11,566 bases of DNA from Christensenellaceae bacterium (GTDB taxonomy: Bacteria; Bacillota; Clostridia; Christensenellales; Aristaeellaceae), in contig JADGQP010000192.1 in the NCBI GenBank assembly GCA_017881705.1, positions 1 to 11,566 of the forward strand, in the 5' to 3' direction. Under the pieces are notes generated by a model. The model worked only from the letters and a program-made list of their open reading frames with translations. It was not told where the DNA came from and did not search any database. Positions within the stretch are counted from its first letter, which is position 1. The number at the start of each line of letters is the position of its first letter. Both the position numbers and the translations under genes were made by a program. This document shows, piece by piece, positions 1-6,317 of the stretch.

Positions 1-890
1 CGCAGTATGGCACCACCGACCTGCTGCTGCTTCGCGGCAAGCAGATTTCCAACGCCGCGACGGCGCTGATTCTGCTGGGCATCTTCGCCAAATCCGCGAC
101 GCTGCCGCTGCACTCCTGGCTGGCCGACGCGGGCATCGCCCCTTCGCCGGTCACGGCGCTGCTGCACGCCGCCGTGCTGGTGAAAATCGGCGTGTATGCT
201 TTTGCCAGGCTGTTTTTAGTCACCTTCACCATCGACCCTGTATGGCACACTGTGGTACCCGTTATCGCCGCCGTAAGCGCGCTGCTTTCCGCAGGCGCGG
301 CGATTGCGGAAACAGATCTGAAGCGTATCGTCGCCTATTCCACCGTAAGCCAGATTGCGTTCATCTTTCTGGGTCTGTCGGTTGGCGGTCCGCTCGCGGC
401 TACGGGCGGCCTGTTGTACATCATGATGCACGGTCTTTCCAAGGGTGGGCTGTTCCTGTGTGCAGGCGTGGTGGAACACAACTGCCACACCAAGGACATC
501 CGCAAACTCGGCGGGCTGATGAAAACCATGCCGATCACGGCTGTTTCCTTCCTGCTATGTGCGTTCTCGGTAATGGGTATTCCGCCGTTCGGCGGGTTCT
601 TCAGCAAATATATGGTCATCAACGGCGCGGTGGAGGCTGGCCAGCCTTGGCTGGCGTTCGTGTTTCTCATCGGCGCGGTGATGACGGTGATCTACCTGCT
701 GCGCGCCTTTACGCTCGTGTTTTTAGGCCGCGCGGGCGATGCAGCCGTCGGTGTGAAGGAAGGCTCCCCCACCATGGTTTCCACCGTGGCGGTTCTGGGC
801 GTCCTTTCCATCGCAAGCGGCCTGCTGATTTACTACCCGGCCTCGTTTGCCAACTCGATTGTACAACAGATGGCGGTGATGGTGAAATGA
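1..890 (+). CDS. Proton-antiporter (NuoL/MrpA/MrpD-like) subunit of group 4 hydrogenase, 5'-truncated
   Basis: Only the last ~295 residues are in the window; the reading frame is open from base 3 with no stop, so the GTG at 174 is internal and not the start. This is the C-terminal part of a Proton_antipo_M (complex I NuoL/M/N, Mrp antiporter) membrane protein, expected to translocate ions in the hydrogenase membrane arm. Visible family marks are a TM7-type lysine (LGIFAKSATLPLHSWLADAG, about bases 81-140), a TM8-type lysine (AAVLVKIGVY), the TDLKRIVAYSTVSQ loop before a membrane helix, a HGLSKGGLF helix with His and Lys, and PPFGGFFSKYM with a TM12-type lysine. At least eight hydrophobic segments are visible. 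Its stop codon overlaps the ATG of the next antiporter gene (ATGA), so the two are translationally coupled. Whether it is closest to NuoL, MrpA or MrpD cannot be told from this part. Confidence 0.9.
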   Translation, partial: QYGTTDLLLLRGKQISNAATALILLGIFAKSATLPLHSWLADAGIAPSPVTALLHAAVLVKIGVYAFARLFLVTFTIDPVWHTVVPVIAAVSALLSAGAAIAETDLKRIVAYSTVSQIAFIFLGLSVGGPLAATGGLLYIMMHGLSKGGLFLCAGVVEHNCHTKDIRKLGGLMKTMPITAVSFLLCAFSVMGIPPFGGFFSKYMVINGAVEAGQPWLAFVFLIGAVMTVIYLLRAFTLVFLGRAGDAAVGVKEGSPTMVSTVAVLGVLSIASGLLIYYPASFANSIVQQMAVMVK

Positions 891-2721
891 ACGATTGGAC
901 TTTGATAATCGCTATCCTTCTGCCCGTTGTGTTCGCGATTCCCGCGCTTGCCGCAGGAACCGGCGCGAAACGTTGGCCCTCCGCGATGGCGCTCACGGGC
1001 ACAGCGCTCAATTTTATCCTTTGCGCGCTGCTGTATGGACGCAAAGCCGTATTCTTCGCTCCGTGGGGTGGCTTCGGCATCGATTTTTCCTTAAAACTGT
1101 ATGCCTTCAACGGGCTGATTCTGCTTGTAGCGGCGGGTTTTCGCTGCTGTGCGCCCTGTATTGCTCGGCTTTCTTCCAAAAAAAGCCCGTATCCGGCCGG
1201 TTTTACGCGTACCTGCTGCTGACCGTCGCCATGGTAAACGGCGCTGTACTCGCCAATAACCTTGTGGTGCTGTTGTTCTTCTGGGAAGGTATTCTGGCGA
1301 CTCTGTTTGCCATGATCCTGCTGGGGCGCGAGGGCGCTTATAAAACCTCGGTAAAGGCGGTCGTGCTGGTTGGGCTTAGCGACCTGTGCATGATGTTGGG
1401 CATCGGTCTGACCGCGCACCTGGCGGGCACGCTGGCAATGGATCAGATCCACCTGCCGCTTGACAGCGCAGGCTCCGCCGCGTTTTTACTGATGATGCTG
1501 GGCGCGCTTGGCAAGGCGGGCGCAATGCCTTTCCACAGCTGGATACCGGATGCCGCAGACGACGCGCCCATGCCATTTATGGCGCTGCTGCCCGCCGCGC
1601 TGGAGAAATTGCTGGGCATTTACCTGCTAACGCGCATCTGTGTTGATTTGTTTATTTTTACCCCGGGCTCGTCCATGAGCCTGCTGCTGATGACCATCGG
1701 CGCCGCGACCATACTGTTTGCCGTGATGATGGCGCTGGTGCAGAAGGATTTTAAGCGTTTGCTCTCCTACCACGCCATCAGCCAGGTCGGGTATATGATC
1801 CTGGGCATCGGCACAGCCCTGCCGGTTGGAATCGTAGGCGGTTTATTCCACATGTTCAACCACGCGACCTATAAAAGCTGCTTGTTCTATACGGCTGGTT
1901 CGGTGGAACGCCAAACGGGCACAACAAATCTAAAGGAGATTTCCGGCCTGGGACGGCAAATGCCGGTTACCATGGTAACTTTTCTGGTGGCGGCAGCTTC
2001 CATTTCCGGTTTTCCGTTCACGAACGGCTTTTATTCCAAGGAACTGATCTTCGACGGCGCGCTGCAGACCAATGTGGTATTTTACCTGGCGGCGCTTCTG
2101 GGCGCGTTTTTCACGGCGGTGTCGTTCCTCAAGCTCGGTCACGCGGCGTTTTTCGGCAAACCTGCTAAAAACCTCGCGCATGTTAAGGAATCGCCTTTGC
2201 CGATGCTGATACCAATGGTTGTACTGGCTGCCGCCTGCCTGGCGATCGGCTTTGTGCGGCTGGATGTGATCGCTAACCTTCTGCAGCCGGTGCTTGGGCA
2301 GGCAACCGGTACCGGCGAGGTGATCGGCGCACATACGAACTGGTTGCTTGTGGGCATATCCGTGGGTGTGTTGGCGCTTGCGGCACTGGATCACTTCCTT
2401 GGCTTTCGCAAAACAGGAAGCGGACTTAAAGCGGCCGACCACTTTCACGACGCGCCAGTTCTTCGCGATATCTACCGGCTGGCCGAAAAGAAAGTGTTCG
2501 ATCCATACCATCTGGGCGGCTACGCGGTACGCGGCTTTGCGGCGGTATCACTTAGCGTGAACAACGCGATCAGCTGGTTTTACGACGTGGCGGTGGTTGG
2601 CGCTGTGGGTTTTTTATCCGCGCAGCTGCACAGGGCGAACAACGGTACTAAAACTCGATCCCTGGGCTGGGCGTTGATCGGTGTTCTGATCGTCGCTGCA
2701 ATTTTTGCCCTCTCGCTATAA
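887..2721 (+). CDS. NuoL-like proton-antiporter subunit of group 4 hydrogenase, interrupted by a -1 frameshift at about 1135-1141
   Basis: The natural start is the ATG at 887, which overlaps the previous stop as ATGA. That frame gives MNDWTLIIAILLPVVFAIPA and membrane helices up to LLVAAGF, then degenerates (RCCAPCIARLSS) and stops at 1222. From about 1138 the -1 frame carries the rest of the antiporter (SLLCALYCSAFF onward) to the TAA at 2721. The TTG at 895 in the second frame would give a charged, non-membrane N-terminus and is not credible. Read through with one -1 shift, the product is 611 residues, close to NuoL (about 613 in E. coli). It then has the TM5 Glu134, TM7 Lys210 (LGALGKAGAMPFHSWIPDA), TM8 Lys241, the QKDFKRLLSYHAISQ loop, FNHATYK and TM12 Lys385. 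The C-terminal ~100 residues (RDIYRLAEKKVFDPYHLGG, then a last membrane helix) resemble the NuoL extension that carries the lateral helix. It may be programmed, a pseudogene or a sequencing error. Confidence 0.85.
1135..1141 (+). other. Candidate -1 slippery heptamer G GGT TTT
   Basis: In the frame that starts at 887 the codons here are gcG GGT TTT, the X XXY YYZ pattern of -1 ribosomal slippage. Slipping back one base keeps both tRNAs pairable (GGG, TTT), and the next codons are TCG CTG CTG, giving AAGF-SLLCALY without loss of residues. A hairpin GGCTTT (1167-1172) / AAAGCC (1182-1187) lies 25 nt downstream, farther than the usual 5-9 nt stimulator spacing. No Shine-Dalgarno-like stimulator is seen 10-15 nt upstream. 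A deletion of one G or one T from the same run would give exactly the same pattern. Confidence 0.4.
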
Positions 2722-2753
2722 CCGAGCCTCCCCGTTTCCTCAGAATCTGTTTT

Positions 2754-2760
2754 AGGAGGA
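2754..2760 (+). promoter_or_regulatory. Ribosome binding site AGGAGGA for the GTG start at 2768
   Basis: A near-perfect Shine-Dalgarno sequence lies 7 nt before the GTG at 2768 and decides this non-ATG start. It sits in the 46-nt gap after the NuoL-like gene, so the third antiporter gene can be initiated independently of upstream translation, including when the frameshifted gene terminates early at 1222. Confidence 0.85.
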
Positions 2761-2767
2761 ACCGATA

Positions 2768-4177
2768 GTGCCTCTTTTAATGATCGGCATTCCCTTGCTG
2801 GCGGTGATTTTGCTGAACCTGGGCCCCCGACGCTGGATCAGCAAGCAAACCGCCTTATACACCGCGCTGGCCGCAACCGCGCTGCAAATGGCGCTGGCTG
2901 CGTATATGTGCTTTACGGTCGGCATTGGCAGTGTTTCCAGCATACGTTTTGTAGAAAAACTGTCCGTGGACCTGTTCAGCGCCGTAACGCTGTTTACCAT
3001 CGGGCTGGTCGCCATGATATCGCTGCTGGTGTCCAGAGATGCTTCTGAAGGCAGCCGGTTCTCGTTTTTCAACCTGCTGCTGCTGATTGTCGCGGGCATG
3101 AACGGGCTGGTAATGGTCACCGACGTTTTTTCCCTGTACGTTTTCATGGAAACCGTTTCCGCAGCGTCCTTCGTACTGATCGCCATCAATAAACGCGGCC
3201 AGGAGCTTGCGGGAGCCTTTAAATACTACATGCTCTCCGCCGTCGCAACGGTGCTGATGCTCACGGCTATCTGTTTTCTGTTTCTGTGCGCCGGCAGCAC
3301 GGGCTTTGCGGAAGTCGCCGCATGCGTTTCGGCCAAGGGCAACAGCCCTACCCTGATCGCGGCGTTCCTGTTGTTCACCTCAGGGCTGATGATCAAATGC
3401 GGCATGGTTCCCTTTCATACTTGGGTGCCGGACGCTTATTCCAACGCCCCCGCGCCGGTATCGGTGCTGCTTGGCGGCATCGTAACGAAGGTTTCCGGCG
3501 TGTATGTGCTGATGCGCGTCTACCGTGATGTGTTTTTAAATAACGCGGCGGTGGGCAACGTACTGTTCGCTCTGGGCATCGTTTCGATTCTTGTGGGTGC
3601 GCTGGTCGCTATCGGGCAGGATGATTTTAAGCGGATGCTCGCCTATTCCAGCATCAGCCAGCTCGGCTACATCGTGCTGGGCGTAGCCACAGGCTCGCCG
3701 CTTGGTTTCGTGGGCGCGCTGTTCCACTTTTTTAACCACGCGACATTCAAATCATTACTGTTCGTGGACGCGGCCGCCATTGAAACGCAAACCGGCACTC
3801 GCAGTATGTCGCACATGGGCGGGCTGGCAAAACGAATGCCCTATACCGGCGTAAGCTCCATTATCGCCTTTCTGTCCACGGCGGGCATTCCCCCACTGTC
3901 CGGCTTTTGGAGCAAGCTCCTGATCGTGATTGCCGTTTGGCGGGTTTCCCCAGCGCTGGCCATGGTGGCGCTAGCCGCGAGCATTCTCACCCTCGCCTAT
4001 TTCCTGGTGATGCAGCGCAAAGTATTTTTCGGCAAACCCACCGAGGAAACGCGGGAGGTTCGGGAGGCCGGAGGGAATACGGTGCTTGCCCAGGTGATCC
4101 TGAGCGCGGTGAATATTCTGGCCGGTCTGGCGTTTCCGCTGTTGTTATTCTATCTACAGGGTATCGGCGCTTTATAA
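2768..4177 (+). CDS. NuoM/NuoN/MrpD-like proton-antiporter subunit of group 4 hydrogenase
   Basis: This 469-residue polytopic membrane protein of the Proton_antipo_M family has about 14 predicted helices, the normal size for NuoM/NuoN/MrpD. The chain of ion-channel residues is complete: TM5 Glu128 (YVFMETVSAASF), TM7 Lys210 (SGLMIKCGMVPFHTWVPDAY), TM8 Lys241 (GGIVTKVSGVYVLMR), His320/His324 and Lys328 (FHFFNHATFKSLLF), and TM12 Lys383 (SGFWSKLL). The QDDFKRMLAYSSISQLGYIV segment is the usual TM10-11 signature. It would form one ion-pumping unit of the membrane arm. It starts at GTG behind a strong AGGAGGA site and is followed 38 nt later by the NuoJ-like gene. It lacks the C-terminal extension of the gene before it. 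Assignment to the family is firm; choosing between NuoM, NuoN and MrpD is not possible by eye. Confidence 0.92.
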   Translation: MPLLMIGIPLLAVILLNLGPRRWISKQTALYTALAATALQMALAAYMCFTVGIGSVSSIRFVEKLSVDLFSAVTLFTIGLVAMISLLVSRDASEGSRFSFFNLLLLIVAGMNGLVMVTDVFSLYVFMETVSAASFVLIAINKRGQELAGAFKYYMLSAVATVLMLTAICFLFLCAGSTGFAEVAACVSAKGNSPTLIAAFLLFTSGLMIKCGMVPFHTWVPDAYSNAPAPVSVLLGGIVTKVSGVYVLMRVYRDVFLNNAAVGNVLFALGIVSILVGALVAIGQDDFKRMLAYSSISQLGYIVLGVATGSPLGFVGALFHFFNHATFKSLLFVDAAAIETQTGTRSMSHMGGLAKRMPYTGVSSIIAFLSTAGIPPLSGFWSKLLIVIAVWRVSPALAMVALAASILTLAYFLVMQRKVFFGKPTEETREVREAGGNTVLAQVILSAVNILAGLAFPLLLFYLQGIGAL

Positions 4178-4202
4178 CGCTTCCGTCGGCGACTGATCAA
4201 AG

Positions 4203-4210
4203 AAGGTGAT
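4203..4210 (+). promoter_or_regulatory. Ribosome binding site AAGGTGAT for the TTG start at 4216
   Basis: GGTGAT matches the 3' part of the AAGGAGGTGAT consensus and lies 5 nt before the TTG at 4216. It supports this rare start codon over the TTG at 4211, whose frame stops two codons later. Confidence 0.7.
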
Positions 4211-4215
4211 TTGAG

Positions 4216-4725
4216 TTGAACTTGACCATTTTAGTGATTTTGTTGATCGGGCTGGTGGCATCCGCTGTGGTGTGCGTTGCGCTCAGCGACCTGTTGAAGG
4301 CTGCTATCGCGTTAGCCATTACCAGCGCCATCCTGTCCATCATCATGTTCCTGATGGGCGCGCCGCTTGCCGCCGTATTTGAACTTTCTGTATGCGCAGG
4401 CATGATTACGGTGGTGTTTATCAGCGCTTGCAGCATGAGCCGCATCTATACGCGCAAGGAACATGAGCAGCGCCAAAAAGCACGCAATCGTCGCTTCCTG
4501 CTGTTGCCCGCATTGCTTGTGGCATTAGCTGTGGTGGTGTTTTTAGTGCTTAGCCCGCACATCACCGGCGTATCTCCCATACCTTCCGGAGGCAGCGGTT
4601 CCGGTGTGCAGGCGGCGCTGTGGGGCAGCCGGCAGGTGGATCTGATTGGGCAGATTATCCTCATCCTTACCGGCGTGTACGGCGTGATTGTGTTCTTTAA
4701 GGAAAAGGAGGCCGACGGCAAATGA
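4216..4725 (+). CDS. NuoJ/MbhD-like membrane subunit of group 4 hydrogenase
   Basis: This 169-residue membrane protein has about five hydrophobic segments. The stretch around residues 47-70 (LMGAPLAAVFELSVCAGMIT) matches the NuoJ helix 3 pattern (GAEF.A.LEIIVY.GAIMVLF), with Glu56 at the place of the conserved NuoJ glutamate; the start of the protein (ALSDLLKAAIALAITSAILS) also recalls MnhB/MbhD-type subunits. In complex I this subunit forms part of the path that links the quinone or active site end to the antiporters. A charged cytoplasmic linker (KEHEQRQKARNRR, residues 81-93) and a Gly/Ser-rich loop (about 119-130) separate the helices. It starts at TTG with a good ribosome binding site and overlaps the next gene by 4 nt (ATGA at 4722). 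It is less conserved by eye than its neighbours, so NuoJ versus MbhD/MnhB remains open. Confidence 0.8.
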   Translation: MNLTILVILLIGLVASAVVCVALSDLLKAAIALAITSAILSIIMFLMGAPLAAVFELSVCAGMITVVFISACSMSRIYTRKEHEQRQKARNRRFLLLPALLVALAVVVFLVLSPHITGVSPIPSGGSGSGVQAALWGSRQVDLIGQIILILTGVYGVIVFFKEKEADGK

Positions 4726-5030
4726 GCCTTCTGTTCGCTTTATTCCTGATTGGCGTTATACTGTTGTTTGCAATAGGCATCTATAGCCTGCTGGTGACCA
4801 CCAACCTGATTCGCGTGCTGGTATCCATTGAAGTTCTTACGAAGGGCGTTACCCTGATGTTGATCGCGGTCGGTTATGCCACAGGGCAGATGGCGCAGGC
4901 CGAAGCGTACGTGATCACCATCATTGTAATCGAGGTTATACTGCTCGCCATCGCCACGGGTATCGTGCTTGGATTGTACCGCGAAAGCGGTGATATCCTC
5001 ACCCACGACATCCCGACCCCTAAAGAATAA
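4722..5030 (+). CDS. NuoK/MnhC-like membrane subunit of group 4 hydrogenase
   Basis: This 102-residue protein with three membrane helices has the usual size of NuoK/MnhC/HyfE-type subunits. The two helix glutamates known to matter in NuoK (E. coli Glu36 and Glu72) are present as Glu37 (LVSIEVLTKGVTLML) and Glu71 (IIVIEVILLAIATG), and the segment AEAYVITIIVIE matches the NuoK/MnhC family well. It would sit between the NuoH/J side and the antiporter subunits and carry part of the proton path. It is translationally coupled to the NuoJ-like gene through a 4-nt ATGA overlap, with AAGGAGG about 10 nt upstream inside that gene. The next gene starts 35 nt downstream. Confidence 0.92.
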   Translation: MSLLFALFLIGVILLFAIGIYSLLVTTNLIRVLVSIEVLTKGVTLMLIAVGYATGQMAQAEAYVITIIVIEVILLAIATGIVLGLYRESGDILTHDIPTPKE

Positions 5031-5065
5031 CCAATTCGCCAACTTAGCATTCATCGGAGGTATAT

Positions 5066-5386
5066 ATGTCCACGATCTTGCTTTCGCCGCCGGTCGCCTT
5101 TCTTTTCTTCCTTGGGCTGTGCTCCCTGATATCGCTCTTTTCCAGGCGGCTGTCCGCCCACGGCAAGGATTCGCCGGGCAAAATGAAATCCTACGCGTGC
5201 GGCGAAGATATGCTGATAAACCACGCGCAGCCGGATTATTCTCAATTTTTCCCGTTTGCGTTTTTCTTTACGATCATGCACGTTGTGGTGCTGGTGGTAG
5301 CCACCGATCCGGCGGGTATATCGCTTATGTCCGGCTTGTACCTGACGGTAACGATATTGGCGCTGTTTATGCTTTTCAGGAGGTGA
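5066..5386 (+). CDS. NuoA-like (ND3-type) small membrane subunit
   Basis: This 106-residue protein has three hydrophobic segments (about 8-25, 61-80 and 86-104), the size and topology of NuoA/ND3. The loop after helix 1 carries KMKSYACGEDM, matching the conserved Y-x-C-G loop of NuoA/ND3, with Cys45 at the place of the ND3 loop cysteine. The following QPDYSQFFPFAFFFTIMH aligns with the NuoA segment before and within helix 2, but the acidic pair usual there (F-D-V-E in NuoA) is replaced by uncharged residues and His72. In complex I this loop reaches the junction of the NuoB, NuoD and NuoH subunits, so it would touch the [NiFe] module here. It starts at ATG with GGAGG 7 nt upstream, and its stop lies inside the ribosome binding site of the small subunit gene. 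NuoA-like subunits are not part of the classic Ech or Hyc complexes. Confidence 0.82.
   Translation: MSTILLSPPVAFLFFLGLCSLISLFSRRLSAHGKDSPGKMKSYACGEDMLINHAQPDYSQFFPFAFFFTIMHVVVLVVATDPAGISLMSGLYLTVTILALFMLFRR
5378..5383 (+). promoter_or_regulatory. Ribosome binding site AGGAGG for the GTG start at 5391
   Basis: A perfect AGGAGGTG lies at the 3' end of the NuoA-like gene, 7 nt before the GTG at 5391, and its last two bases are part of that gene's TGA stop. It fixes the non-ATG start of the small-subunit gene. Confidence 0.85.
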
Positions 5387-5390
5387 AAAC

Positions 5391-5816
5391 GTGCTGTTTG
5401 ATAAAGCGATTCATTGGGCGCGGTTAAAATCGCCCTGGATTATTCATTTTAACTCCGGCGCGTGCAACGCCTGCGATATCGAAATCTTGGCGGCGCTGAC
5501 GCCCAAGTACGACGTGGAACGCTTTGGAATCCAACTGAAGGGCTCGCCGCGCCATGCCGACGTGTTGGTCTGTTCCGGTCCCGTAACCATGCAGCAGCGC
5601 GAACGCCTGATCACGATATACGAGCAGATGGCCGAGCCGAAGTTCGTGATTGCGGTGGGTACCTGCGCCTGTTCCGCCGGTGTGTTTAACGGCTGCTACT
5701 GCGTGGAAGGCGGCGTGGATACAGCCATTCCCGTAAATGCATACGTACCCGGATGCCCCGTGAAACCCGAGGCTGTCATCGACGGTGTTGTGAAACTGCT
5801 CAAGAGCATTGAGTAA
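5391..5816 (+). CDS. Group 4 [NiFe] hydrogenase small subunit (NuoB/HycG/EchC-like)
   Basis: This 141-residue soluble subunit carries the proximal [4Fe-4S] cluster that passes electrons to the [NiFe] site. The four ligands are visible: Cys25 and Cys28 (NSGACNACDIE, the hydrogenase CxxC form in place of the adjacent CC of complex I NuoB), Cys92 (AVGTCACSAGVF) and Cys122 (VPGCPVKPEAVI). Length and motif order fit the short small subunits of group 4 enzymes such as HycG, EchC and CooL. Extra cysteines at 94, 102 and 104 (ACSAGVFNGCYC) are not standard ligands that I can place. It begins at GTG directly after the NuoA-like gene and is followed by the NuoC-like and large-subunit genes, so the whole peripheral module is encoded together. 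It would lie at the cytoplasmic face against the NuoH-like anchor. Confidence 0.95.
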   Translation: MLFDKAIHWARLKSPWIIHFNSGACNACDIEILAALTPKYDVERFGIQLKGSPRHADVLVCSGPVTMQQRERLITIYEQMAEPKFVIAVGTCACSAGVFNGCYCVEGGVDTAIPVNAYVPGCPVKPEAVIDGVVKLLKSIE

Positions 5817-5831
5817 AAGGAGGAAACCGTG

Positions 5832-6305
5832 ATGGAACAGGCAAACGCTATCGTCGCCCGCCTGGAGGAGCGTTTTCCGGCGCTTGTGGGCGGGGCGAAC
5901 ATCGCCAACGAACGCCGCATTTTTTGGAGCGTGCCGCTTACTTCCCTGATGGATATTTTGCGTTATTGCAACGATGAACTCAGCTTCACCCAACTATGCA
6001 CCATTACGGGGCTGGATAACGGCGAAATGTTTGAGTTTCTCTACCATATTTCCAGAGACGACGGCATTGTGCTGACCCTGAAGGTGAAAACGCCCCGGGA
6101 CGGCGGCGTGGTACCTTCCGTAGTGCCCATTTACAACGGCGCGATCTTTTATGAACTGGAGCTGGAAGGTTTGTTGGGCGTTGAAGTGGAAGGTCTGCCC
6201 GACGACCGGCAGTATCCCCTGCCGGACAACTGGCCCAAGGGGCAATACCCTCTGCGCAAGGACTGGAAGCCGAACGCGGAAACCCCACCGCTTCCCAACC
6301 CGTAA
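5832..6305 (+). CDS. NuoC-like subunit of group 4 hydrogenase
   Basis: This soluble subunit of about 157 residues matches the 30-kDa (NuoC, HycE N-terminal, EchD) family, which holds the large subunit in place and has no cofactor. The N-terminal part is a mixed domain with PLTSLMDILRYCNDELSF and FEFLYHISRDDGIVLTLKVK. The C-terminal part has YNGAIFYELELEGLLGVEVE, matching the family's A.fpeREiyDmfGi signature, then LPDDRQYPLPDNWPKGQYPL, matching its proline-rich tail. In this operon it is separate from the large subunit, unlike HycE, where the two domains are fused. GTG at 5829 and ATG at 5832 are adjacent possible starts; ATG is preferred because it lies 8 nt from AGGAGG (5818-5823). The gene lies 15 nt after the small subunit and 12 nt before the large subunit. 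Confidence 0.9.
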   Translation: MEQANAIVARLEERFPALVGGANIANERRIFWSVPLTSLMDILRYCNDELSFTQLCTITGLDNGEMFEFLYHISRDDGIVLTLKVKTPRDGGVVPSVVPIYNGAIFYELELEGLLGVEVEGLPDDRQYPLPDNWPKGQYPLRKDWKPNAETPPLPNP

Positions 6306-6317
6306 GGAGGTTCACAC

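Noticed and set aside
242..886. Upstream part of the open frame 242-1222 as a separate protein
   Set aside because: Before 887 this frame is Arg/His-rich out-of-frame translation of the first antiporter gene. Only the part from the ATG at 887 is meaningful, as the N-terminus of the second antiporter.
895..1134. TTG at 895 as the true start of the second antiporter
   Set aside because: It would give a charged N-terminus (MDFDNRYPSARCVRDSRACR) unlike any NuoL-type protein, while the ATG at 887 in the other frame gives a proper membrane helix and is coupled to the upstream stop.
1141..1200. Stem-loop 1167-1187 as the stimulator of programmed frameshifting
   Set aside because: It begins about 25 nt after the slippery site and has only six base pairs, so it does not fit the usual spacing or strength; kept only as a note.
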